Source of the DNA: Thermalbibacter longus
GTDB taxonomy: Bacteria; Chloroflexota; Chloroflexia; Thermomicrobiales; Thermomicrobiaceae
Assembly (NCBI RefSeq): GCF_023806485.1
Contig: NZ_JAMSLR010000002.1
Location: 248,001 to 312,000, forward strand
DNA length: 64,000 nt
Direction of reading: 5' to 3'
A program made the translations under genes and the position numbers. Under the pieces are notes generated by a model, which was given only the letters and a program-made list of their open reading frames with translations, had not been told where the DNA came from and did not search any database. Of this stretch, positions 57,345 through 64,000 are shown in pieces; within the stretch, counting starts at the first letter, position 1, and every line of letters starts with the position of its first letter.

Positions 57345-57368
57345 CGCGGACGACCAGGCAGCCTGTCC

Positions 57369-57395
57369 GGGGCCGGCCACCTGCTGACCGGCCCC
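57369..57395. terminator. Bidirectional hairpin
   Basis: GGGGCCGG (57369-57376) and CCGGCCCC (57388-57395) pair over 8 bases with an 11-base loop, between the convergent deacetylase and potC-like genes. There is no T-run. Confidence 0.58.
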
Positions 57396-57403
57396 GCCTG
57401 CGT

Positions 57404-58243
57404 TCAGGCTGCCCGCGCCCGGCGCTCGCGCATGAGCACGAGGAGCTGAACGGCGAGCGCCAGCGTCATCGAGACGAGGAGCACAACCGCGGCGACCGCG
57501 TTGATGACTGGTGAGAGCAGGAAGCGAATCCGCGAGTAGATCTCGAGCGGCAGCGTGACCACTCCTCCGCCTGCCACGAAGAACGTCAGCACGAACTCGT
57601 CGAACGAGATCGTGAAGGCGAGCAGCGCGCCGCCGATCACGCCGGGCATCACGAGCGGCAGCGTCACGCGCCAGAATGTCCGCCAGGGATTCGCGCCGAG
57701 ATCCTGCGAGGCCTCTTCGAGGCGGCGATCGAACCCGTAGAAGCTAGTCAGGACGATCGAGAGCGTATAGGGGAAGGCATGGACGACATGGGCGATGAGG
57801 ATCGTGAGCAGCCCGGTCTGCAGCCCGATCCGCTTGAACCAGAAGATCAGCGCGATGCCAGCGACGACACCGGGCACCAGGATCGGTAAGTAGAAGAACG
57901 CCTGGATCACCCGCTTGAACCGAAAGGTGAAGCGGCTCAGCCCGTACGCCGCAGCGATCGCAAGCGCCGAGGTGAGAAGCGCGGCCAGCACCGCGACCAC
58001 GAGCGAGGTGCGGAGCGCTCGCAGGATGTCCCCATCTCGCAGGAGATCGGCATACCAGGCGAGGGTAAACCCGGCGGGCGGAAACGACGTCAGGCCGGTG
58101 GGATTGAAGGACGCGATGACGACCACCACGATGGGCGAGAACAGGAAGATGTAGACGGCGGCGGTCAGTAGGTAGAGTAGCCAGCGCGCATCCAAGCGGC
58201 GTCCGGCTCGCGGGGCGGTGAGCGAGGCCGACGGGCTAGCCAT
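57404..58243 (-). CDS. potC: Polyamine-type ABC permease (PotC-like)
   Basis: This 279-residue inner-membrane permease has six helices. The ATG at 58243 overlaps the upstream permease stop by 8 bases; an in-frame start at 58294 would lie deeper in that gene. The EAA loop contacting the ATPase reads LEEASQDLGANPWRTFWRVTLPLVMPGVIGG. N-terminal text IVVVVIASFNPTGLTSFPPAGFTLAWYADLL matches spermidine/putrescine PotC proteins. It is the last gene of the four-gene transporter operon, ending at a hairpin. Confidence 0.94.
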   Translation of the reverse strand: MASPSASLTAPRAGRRLDARWLLYLLTAAVYIFLFSPIVVVVIASFNPTGLTSFPPAGFTLAWYADLLRDGDILRALRTSLVVAVLAALLTSALAIAAAYGLSRFTFRFKRVIQAFFYLPILVPGVVAGIALIFWFKRIGLQTGLLTILIAHVVHAFPYTLSIVLTSFYGFDRRLEEASQDLGANPWRTFWRVTLPLVMPGVIGGALLAFTISFDEFVLTFFVAGGGVVTLPLEIYSRIRFLLSPVINAVAAVVLLVSMTLALAVQLLVLMRERRARAA

Positions 58244-59144
58244 AGATCGACTCCAGGTCGGCGAAGCGGAAGAGGAGGGCCAGTGAGAGGACAACGATCA
58301 GGATCATCACGACCGAGAGGGCGGCGCCGAATGGCCAGTTGAACGCCTCGCCGAATTGATCCGCGATAACGTTGCCCATCATCAGGTCTTCAGTGCCACC
58401 GAGGAGCTGGGGGGTAACGAACGCGCCGAAGGTGGCGATGAAAAACAGGGTCGCTCCGGCTACGACTCCTGGCATCGTCAACGGCAGCGTCACGCGGAGA
58501 AACGTCCGCCAGGGCGACGCGCCCAGATCGTACGACGCCTCGATCAGCCGGTGGTCGAGGTTGCGGGCCGACGCGTAGATCGGCAGAATCATCAGCGGCA
58601 GGAAGACGTGGACGAATCCGACGATCACGGCCGGGCGCGAGTAGAGGACGTCGAGCCCGGCGTCGACGCCAGGGATCAGCGAGAGGACGCTCTCGAGGAA
58701 GCCGCCGCTCTGCAAGATGCCGATCCATCCGTAGGTGCGCACGATATAGCTCGTCCAGAACGGGATGATCACGAGAAAGAGGAGCAACGTCTGGCGCTCG
58801 CGCGGCACCAGGGCCCCGATGGTATAGGCCATCGGGTAGGCGATGAGCAGCGCGATACCGGTGCACAGCAGCGCGATCTCCAGCGTCCGCAGGAACACCT
58901 TGCGGTAGATGGGCGAGGAGACGATGCGCTCGTAGTTGGCGAGCGTGAAGTCGGGCTGCATGATCCCGGTGATCGGGTCGGTCGAGTAGACGCTGTACAC
59001 CGCGACCAGGATCAGCGGTAGGAGCAGGAACAGCGTGAGCAGGAGCGTCGGCAGGCCGACCGTGGCCAGCACGGGCAGCAGGGTCGGAAGCTGGCGGCCG
59101 GCGCGAGCAGTCGTCATCTGAGCCGTTGCCGGGGACGACGCCAC
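58236..59144 (-). CDS. potB: Polyamine-type ABC permease (PotB-like)
   Basis: The protein has 302 residues; the GTG at 59144 has GAGGAGA about 9 bases upstream, overlapping the end of potA. Six helices and the EAA loop LIEASYDLGASPWRTFLRVTLPLTMPGVVAG are present. Text such as LLFLVIIPFWTSYIVRTYGWIGIL is highly typical of PotB. It pairs with the PotC-like protein to form the channel for polyamines or a related cation across the membrane. Confidence 0.94.
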   Translation of the reverse strand: MASSPATAQMTTARAGRQLPTLLPVLATVGLPTLLLTLFLLLPLILVAVYSVYSTDPITGIMQPDFTLANYERIVSSPIYRKVFLRTLEIALLCTGIALLIAYPMAYTIGALVPRERQTLLLFLVIIPFWTSYIVRTYGWIGILQSGGFLESVLSLIPGVDAGLDVLYSRPAVIVGFVHVFLPLMILPIYASARNLDHRLIEASYDLGASPWRTFLRVTLPLTMPGVVAGATLFFIATFGAFVTPQLLGGTEDLMMGNVIADQFGEAFNWPFGAALSVVMILIVVLSLALLFRFADLESIYG

Positions 59145-59157
59145 GTGCGCAGTCTCC

Positions 59158-60258
59158 TCACTCTCGGACGATGACTACGTGCGTGGGGTCGATGGCGACC
59201 CCAACCTGCCGGCCTGGCTCGGCATGGCCATCACCGGCGCCGACGAGCACCTCAGCGCGCAGTTGCGGTCCGGTAGCGAGCTGGAGCAGGTAGGCGACAG
59301 AGCTACCCTTGTAGACGCGTTCCTGCACCGTTGCCTGCCACAGCGCGTCCTGGTGAGCTGGATCCTCCAGCAGCTTTACACGGTACGGTCGCGCGACCAG
59401 CGCCACTCGCTGGCCGGCCTGCAGGCCGTCCCCGCGTACTGGGAGCTGCGCCCCCGCTACCCGAACCAGCGCCGAGCGGCCATCCGCCTGGACGACCTCG
59501 GCATCCAGGATGTTCTCGGCTCCCATGAAGTCGGCGACGAAGCGAGTGCGCGGGCGCTCGAAGATCTCTTCCGCAGAGCCGTACTGTTCCACTCGGCCGC
59601 GGTTCATGACCGCGATGCGATCGGACATCGTGAGCGCTTCGTCCTGATCGTGCGTGACGTAGATGAACGTGATTCCCACGCGCTCCTGGATGCGCTTCAG
59701 TTCGAGCTGCATCTGCTTGCGGAGCTTGAGATCGAGCGCTCCGAGAGGCTCATCGAGGAGCAGGACGGTCGGCTCGATAACGAGCGAGCGCGCCAGCGCC
59801 ACGCGCTGCTGCTGGCCCCCTGAGAGCTGCCGCGGCCGGCGCTTGCCGAAGCCTTCCAGCTCGACCAGCCGGAGCATCTCTTCGACCCGACGCTCGATCG
59901 TCGCCTTGTCGACTTTGCGCTCCCGCAGACCGTACGCGATGTTCTCGGCGACCGACATGTGCGGGAAGAGCGCGTAGTTCTGGAAGACCATCGAGGTATC
60001 CCGGCGGTAGGGTGGGGTACGGCCCATGGGGACGCCGCGGATGTAGATCTCCCCGCTGTCGGGATACTCGAAGCCGCCGATCATCCGGAGCGTCGTGGTC
60101 TTGCCACAACCGGACGGGCCGAGCAGGGTCAGAAAGGTTCCTCGCTCGACCGCCAGGCTAACCCGGTCGACGGCCACCACGTCGCCGAAGTGCTTCGTTA
60201 CCTCGCGCAGCTCGACATCGAATTCGCTCATCGCAGGAGCACCGGCGCTGTCCATCAC
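59158..60258 (-). CDS. potA: Polyamine-type ABC transporter ATPase (PotA-like)
   Basis: The protein has 366 residues. The nucleotide-binding domain has Walker A GPSGCGKTT, the signature LSGGQQQRVALARSL, Walker B VLLLDEPLGALD and the switch histidine in YVTHDQDEAL. The C-terminal TOBE domain (FMGAENILDAEVV, VALVARPYRVKLLED) is that of the PotA/CysA class. The start may be ATG 60258 or ATG 60231 (MSEFDVELREVTKHFG); no clear ribosome site decides. It follows potD by 6 bases. A second ATPase of this class is cut by the window end. Confidence 0.95.
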   Translation of the reverse strand: MMDSAGAPAMSEFDVELREVTKHFGDVVAVDRVSLAVERGTFLTLLGPSGCGKTTTLRMIGGFEYPDSGEIYIRGVPMGRTPPYRRDTSMVFQNYALFPHMSVAENIAYGLRERKVDKATIERRVEEMLRLVELEGFGKRRPRQLSGGQQQRVALARSLVIEPTVLLLDEPLGALDLKLRKQMQLELKRIQERVGITFIYVTHDQDEALTMSDRIAVMNRGRVEQYGSAEEIFERPRTRFVADFMGAENILDAEVVQADGRSALVRVAGAQLPVRGDGLQAGQRVALVARPYRVKLLEDPAHQDALWQATVQERVYKGSSVAYLLQLATGPQLRAEVLVGAGDGHAEPGRQVGVAIDPTHVVIVRE

Positions 60259-60264
60259 TGGTCG

Positions 60265-61443
60265 TCAGGCGAGCTTGACTTCGTTCCACAGCTCATCGCA
60301 GCGATTCAACACCTCGGTGGAGACGGTGTCGCCGACGACGAGCTTGGCGCCCTCTGGCGGGGTGAATCGGGCCAGTTCCTCCGGCGAGAGTTTCTCGCGA
60401 GCGGCCCGGTTCACCGCGTCGTAGCGCATGAGCTCCATCTGCTTGAGCATGATGTCCTCACGGAGGAGGAAATTGATGAACTTATGCGCGTTCTCGACGT
60501 TCTTGGCGGTCTTGGGGATGGCGAAGGTGTCGATGAAGATCAGGCACCCCTCCTTCGGCACCGTCCAGGAGATCGGGGCGCCGAGATCCTGTCCCATCCG
60601 CACCCGGCCGTCGGTGAGCTGCCCGACCACGACCTCCTTGTTGACGAACAGCTCCATCCCGTTCTGGTAGTCCTTCCAGTACTTCTTGACCAGCGGCTTC
60701 TGCTCGATGAGGGCCTGGCGGATGTCGTCCCAGCGCGTGGGGTTGATGGGATCGTCACCCAGGTACATCGCGGTAATCGCGACCCGAGCGAATGCCTGGT
60801 CATGCAGGGCGATGCGCCCGGAGTAGGCTTCGTCCCAGGTCACCGCCCAGCTATCGGGTGCCTGGGGGAACTCCTCGGTGTTGTACGTCAGCGCGTAGTA
60901 GACGCGGGTGAACGGCACGGCGTGCGGCTTGCCGTCCTTCTCGTAGTAGGGCAACCGCTGGAAGTCCTCGAGGAGGTTCTGATAGTTGGGAATGAGGCTC
61001 AAGTCGAGCGGCGTAATCATGTCCGCGGCCATGGCCCGCGTCACGTAGCGCGTGGAGGGGATGAAGAAGTCGAACGACTCCCCGGCGCTGAGCTTGGCCC
61101 ACCACTCGTCGTTGCTCGAGTAGGTACCGAGCTGGGTAACCTTGATCCCGGTTTCCTGTTCGAAGATCGGGTATACCTCTTTGATCCAGGGCTGATACCA
61201 GTTATAGATGACCAGCTCGCCTGCGCTGCCAGCCGAGCCCGCGCTCGGCGTGCCGCCAGCCTGTGGGCTGGCCTGAGCGGGGGAGCCGGAGTTCGACGGG
61301 GAAGACGGCGTCGCCTCTTGGTCACCACACGCTGCCAGCAAGCCTAGCGCTGCCGTCCCCAGCATGAGCCCGGCGGAGCGGCGAAGCAGCTCGCGCCGGC
61401 TCATCCGTCCGTTCAAGCGCGCGCCAGGCTGCAGATCCTCCAT
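60265..61443 (-). CDS. potD: Polyamine-type substrate-binding lipoprotein (PotD-like)
   Basis: The 392-residue extracytoplasmic solute-binding protein is first in the operon. The ATG at 61443 follows AGGAGGGG. The N-terminus SRRELLRRSAGLMLGTAALGLLAAC combines a twin-arginine signal with a lipobox, Cys39 being the lipidated residue. After a serine/glycine linker the PotD fold begins: LVIYNWYQPWIKEVYPIFEQETGIKV, FFIPSTRYVTRAM, PLDLSLIPNYQNL, AVPFTRVYYALTYNTEEF. Together with PotABC it imports spermidine, putrescine or a similar amine. A promoter lies ~70 bases upstream. Confidence 0.95.
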   Translation of the reverse strand: MEDLQPGARLNGRMSRRELLRRSAGLMLGTAALGLLAACGDQEATPSSPSNSGSPAQASPQAGGTPSAGSAGSAGELVIYNWYQPWIKEVYPIFEQETGIKVTQLGTYSSNDEWWAKLSAGESFDFFIPSTRYVTRAMAADMITPLDLSLIPNYQNLLEDFQRLPYYEKDGKPHAVPFTRVYYALTYNTEEFPQAPDSWAVTWDEAYSGRIALHDQAFARVAITAMYLGDDPINPTRWDDIRQALIEQKPLVKKYWKDYQNGMELFVNKEVVVGQLTDGRVRMGQDLGAPISWTVPKEGCLIFIDTFAIPKTAKNVENAHKFINFLLREDIMLKQMELMRYDAVNRAAREKLSPEELARFTPPEGAKLVVGDTVSTEVLNRCDELWNEVKLA

Positions 61444-61512
61444 CGGTCGTTCCCCTCCTACCCTAACCGTGTCACAAACCCCACGAGACCCGCATCGGGC
61501 GTTCAGCCCGCT

Positions 61513-61542
61513 ACTCTACCCTAGAGGTCGCCCTTGTGGCAA
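61513..61542 (-). promoter_or_regulatory. Predicted promoter of the pot operon
   Basis: Minus strand: TTGCCA (61537-61542), 18 bases, TAGAGT (61513-61518), about 70 bases before the potD ATG. Confidence 0.55.
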
Positions 61543-61669
61543 GCCTCACGAAGTGCTCGGGCGAACGATTGTCACCCTGTGGCCGTGTCCTCATCGCCGC
61601 TCGTGAGGGGTGGGCTATCGACGCGCACTCGAGGAGAAGGGCCGGTCTGCCTCATGCCTGCCGGTCTCG

Positions 61670-62452
61670 TCAGCGCGCGTCCTCGGAGCGGAGAGCCCTC
61701 GCTTCCGGACCGTCGTACTCGACCGGCACATGGATCCGCATCGGGCGTTCGCGGTGCAACTCCTCGTAGACCTGAGCGGTAAGCCCGGCCACGCGCCCGA
61801 CGATGAAGAAGAAGCGGGCAGCGATCGGCTCGAAGCCGAGATCGAAGAGCACCGCAGCCAGCGCACCATCGACGTTGATCGGCAAGGGACGAATACGCCG
61901 GCTTGCCTCACGCTGGATCGCCTGGATCAGCTCGACGCCTTTGCCGGCCACACTGTGCTCGGTTGCCAGCGCGAAGAGCAGGGTCGCACGCGGGTCTTCC
62001 TGGTGCGTGCGGTGGCCGAGACCGGGCAGCCGCTCCCGTCGCTCGAGGGCACGATCGACGATGCGTTCAGCGGCCTCGATGAGCGTGCGGCCCTCCCGCT
62101 CGGCCCACTGGATTCCTTCGGCGAGCAGCACCATACACTGCTCACCGGCGCCACCATGGTAGTCGCCAATCGCCAGGATGCCGGCGGCGATGGCGGCTTC
62201 TGGAGCCCTCCGGTTCCCCGAAGCTGCAACTCGGGCAGCGAGCGCCGAGGGGGCTCCAGGCCCGTGATCGCTGCTCGCGATCAGGATCGCATCGATCAGG
62301 CGTCGCTCCCCAGGTGAGGGCAGCCGCGAACGGTGAATCAGGTAGAGCGTGTCCGCGAAGCTAGCATGTTGCATCAGCTCGGTGATGTCGTAACCACGGA
62401 TTCGGATGTGCTCGGCTCCGGCATCAGTGATAGCAGTACGCCAGGGTTCCAT
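61670..62452 (-). CDS. Citrate-synthase-fold enzyme, citryl-CoA-lyase-like
   Basis: This 260-residue protein is much shorter than citrate synthase (~370-430) because the N-terminal domain is reduced. Core family sites are present: IRIRGYDITELMQHASFADTLY, a DHG segment (SSDHGPGAPSALAAR), GDYHGGAGEQCM, GLGHRTHQEDPRATLLF and the catalytic-Asp region NVDGALAAVLFDLGF. This short form resembles citryl-CoA lyases, which split citryl-CoA to acetyl-CoA and oxaloacetate. It follows the type III CoA-transferase by 23 bases, which would make the CoA thioester it cleaves. The acid used is unknown. Confidence 0.9.
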   Translation of the reverse strand: MEPWRTAITDAGAEHIRIRGYDITELMQHASFADTLYLIHRSRLPSPGERRLIDAILIASSDHGPGAPSALAARVAASGNRRAPEAAIAAGILAIGDYHGGAGEQCMVLLAEGIQWAEREGRTLIEAAERIVDRALERRERLPGLGHRTHQEDPRATLLFALATEHSVAGKGVELIQAIQREASRRIRPLPINVDGALAAVLFDLGFEPIAARFFFIVGRVAGLTAQVYEELHRERPMRIHVPVEYDGPEARALRSEDAR

Positions 62453-62475
62453 GAGTCTTCCTCGCTTTCGTCTAT

Positions 62476-63660
62476 TCAGATGATCCCCTCTGCGCGGAGC
62501 TCCTGAAGCTCCTCGTCACTCAGGCCGAGCTCGTCGCGGTAGATGGCATCGTTGTCAGCACCGAGGGCCGGGCCAGGGTGCCGAATCTCACCGGGTGTCT
62601 CGGATAGGAGCGGGATGACCCGGTGCATGCGCACAAAGCCCTGCTCGTCGACGACGTCGAGGAAGAGCCCGCGCGCCTGCCAGTGTGGATCACGAGCGAT
62701 GTCGGCGATGGTTTGTACGGGTACGGCGGTTAGCCGGTGGCGCTCGATGATCTGCCGGTTCTCCTCCAGGGTACGGCTGGCGATTGCCTCCTCGACGAGC
62801 CGGTCCAACTCACGGGCATGCCGGACTCGTGCCTCGTTGGTGGCGAAGCGCGGGTCTTCCAGAAGGTATCCGAGGCCGTAGGCGCGCAGGAAGCGTTCGG
62901 CTGTATCGGGCGTCGAGGCGCTGACCGCGAGGTATTCGCCGTCGGCCGTCCGGTAGATGCCGCGCGGGGCGGCGTTGCGGGAGCGGCTGCCCTGGCGTGT
63001 CCGGACGACTCCGAGTTCGGCGTACTCGGCCGCTAGCGGACCCAGAACCGAGAAGATCGCCTCGAAGAGGGCGACATCGATGACCTGGCCGCTTCCATCG
63101 TGAACATCCCGGTGATAGAGCGCCATCAACGTGGCGCTGGCCGCGTAGAGCGCGGCGTACATGTCGGCCATCGGGAACGGCGGGAGGAGCGGTGGGCCGT
63201 CCGGCTCCCCGGTCATGGCAGCGAGGCCGCTGGCGGCCTCCACCAGCGTGCCGAACCCCGGCCGGTCGCGGTATGGACCATCCTGGCCCCAGCCGGAGAT
63301 GCGGACGATCACCAGCTTCGGGTTCCGTTCGAGGAGGGCGTCGGGGCCGAGGCCCCAACTCTCCAGCTTGCCGGGCACGAACGACTCCACCAGCACGTCG
63401 AAGCGCGGTACCAGGTGCAGAAGAAGGTGACGACCCCTCGGGTGCGCCATGTTGAGCGTGATCGATCGCTTGTTTCGGCCATAGACCCGCCACCAGTACG
63501 GGCGATCGCCGGTCGTCCAGGTGCGCAGCGGGTCACCCCGCCCTGGCTGCTCCACCTTGACGACATCGGCTCCGAAGTCACCCAGCAGCATCCCAAGCAT
63601 GCCGCCGGCCACCAGGCGTGAGAGATCGAGCACCCGGATCCCGGCGAGCGGTTTCGGCAT
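62476..63660 (-). CDS. Type III CoA-transferase (CaiB/BaiF family)
   Basis: This 394-residue family III CoA-transferase moves CoA between carboxylic acids through an enzyme-bound anhydride on a conserved aspartate. Typical text: LAGIRVLDLSRLVAGGMLGMLLGDFGADVVKVE, WRVYGRNKRSITLNM, GWGQDGPYRDRPGFGTLVEAASGLAAMTGEPDGPP, and the aspartate segment FPMADMYAALYAASATLMAL. The ATG overlaps the upstream ABC ATPase stop by one base (TGATG), so it is translated with it; the lyase-like gene follows. The trio suggests import, activation and cleavage of an organic acid. Confidence 0.96.
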   Translation of the reverse strand: MPKPLAGIRVLDLSRLVAGGMLGMLLGDFGADVVKVEQPGRGDPLRTWTTGDRPYWWRVYGRNKRSITLNMAHPRGRHLLLHLVPRFDVLVESFVPGKLESWGLGPDALLERNPKLVIVRISGWGQDGPYRDRPGFGTLVEAASGLAAMTGEPDGPPLLPPFPMADMYAALYAASATLMALYHRDVHDGSGQVIDVALFEAIFSVLGPLAAEYAELGVVRTRQGSRSRNAAPRGIYRTADGEYLAVSASTPDTAERFLRAYGLGYLLEDPRFATNEARVRHARELDRLVEEAIASRTLEENRQIIERHRLTAVPVQTIADIARDPHWQARGLFLDVVDEQGFVRMHRVIPLLSETPGEIRHPGPALGADNDAIYRDELGLSDEELQELRAEGII

Positions 63661-64000
63661 CAGCTTCCCTCCTCCGGAGGCAGGACTACCAGTGCCTCAG
63701 GCGGCAGTTTGAGCCGCACCTTGCCATCGGGCAACTCCATCGCGGTCTCGACGCGCAGGGTCCCAGCCGGGGTTTCGACGAGCGACTGGTAACGGGAGCC
63801 GAGGTAGACCTGGCTGCGTTTGATTCCTGGCACGATGTTGACGGTATCCCCATCCGCGGCGAGCGTGATGCGTTCTGCCCGCACCGCGAGAACCACCGGC
63901 TCGCCTGGTTGCCGGGCCAGCGCGTGGGTCACGCAGAGCTCGATCTCTCCACCCACCCGTACGCGGAGCAGGCCGTCTGAGCGGTCGCTGACAGTGCCGT
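63660..64000 (-). CDS. ABC transporter ATPase C-terminal (TOBE) fragment, partial
   Basis: The frame is open to the window edge, so the gene starts outside. About 113 residues of the regulatory TOBE_2 domain are seen: PVVLAVRAERITL, VNIVPGIKRSQVYLGSRYQSLVETPAGTL and GKVRLKLPPEALVVLP, the C-terminus of PotA/FbpC-class ATPases. It overlaps the CoA-transferase start by one base, making the transporter part of the CoA-transferase/lyase operon. The substrate is unknown but probably an organic acid, given its neighbours. Confidence 0.85.
   Translation of the reverse strand, partial: GTVSDRSDGLLRVRVGGEIELCVTHALARQPGEPVVLAVRAERITLAADGDTVNIVPGIKRSQVYLGSRYQSLVETPAGTLRVETAMELPDGKVRLKLPPEALVVLPPEEGS

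Overview
The window is a high-GC (roughly two-thirds G+C), densely packed stretch of bacterial chromosome. The gene content (split two-subunit transketolase, ba3-type oxidase, DUF849 and M81 family enzymes, exported proteins with LGFP-like repeats, many GTG starts) fits a thermophilic or moderately thermophilic Chloroflexota, most likely class Thermomicrobia. That placement is an inference from gene content; no rRNA is present. One tRNA gene, tRNA-Arg(TCT), is found.

Layout. 1-8.7 kb: tail of moeA, two small envelope proteins, an S9 peptidase, a frameshifted AlkZ-like winged-helix gene, a tandem pair of related membrane/soluble proteins, two hairpin repeats, an M20 peptidase and a MoaD-MoaE fusion. 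9-12.7 kb: accessory patch with an AlbA_2/Schlafen-type ATP-binding protein, a degraded exported LGFP-like repeat gene, a DUF433/DUF5615 toxin-antitoxin pair whose toxin is frameshifted, and the tRNA. 13-20 kb: conserved core with an M20 peptidase, exonuclease-DinG helicase, glpX and rho (with a long leader and a good promoter inside the glpX 3' end). 20-34 kb: amidohydrolase-type catabolism (M81 plus BKACE operon; YtcJ-like amidohydrolase plus cupin), a ureohydrolase resembling guanidine hydrolase, a CPBP protease, a helicase-associated protein, a phosphotransferase and a lipid-flippase-like membrane protein. 33.7-39.6 kb: exported SH3/LGFP-like protein, a non-oxidative pentose phosphate operon (two transketolase halves, rpiA) and a LysM-C39 cell-wall protein under a strikingly palindromic promoter. 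39.7-49.8 kb: ba3 cytochrome oxidase operon including a 39-codon subunit IIa gene, an MFS exporter, an alpha/beta hydrolase lacking the usual nucleophile, a CopD-like protein, and the three-gene proton-translocating transhydrogenase pntAA-pntAB-pntB. 49.8-54.7 kb: oxidoreductases, an AhpD-like protein and a thioesterase, then a decayed patch (CRISPR-like two-repeat relic, corA with three frameshifts, a helix-turn-helix gene and a recQ scrap). 54.7-64 kb: S41 protease with an altered catalytic lysine, DUF309, PIG-L deacetylase, a complete potDABC-type polyamine transporter operon, and an operon of ABC ATPase tail, type III CoA-transferase and citryl-CoA-lyase-like enzyme.

Together the genes describe an aerobic heterotroph that scavenges peptides, polyamines, amides and organic acids, respires with a high-affinity ba3 oxidase, balances NADPH by transhydrogenase and runs gluconeogenesis and the pentose phosphate shunt. 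No complete new defence or secretion system was found. The most unusual items are the catalytic-residue changes (S41, alpha/beta hydrolase), the palindrome-bearing promoters, the CoA-transferase/lyase pair and the clustering of single-base frameshifts in accessory genes.
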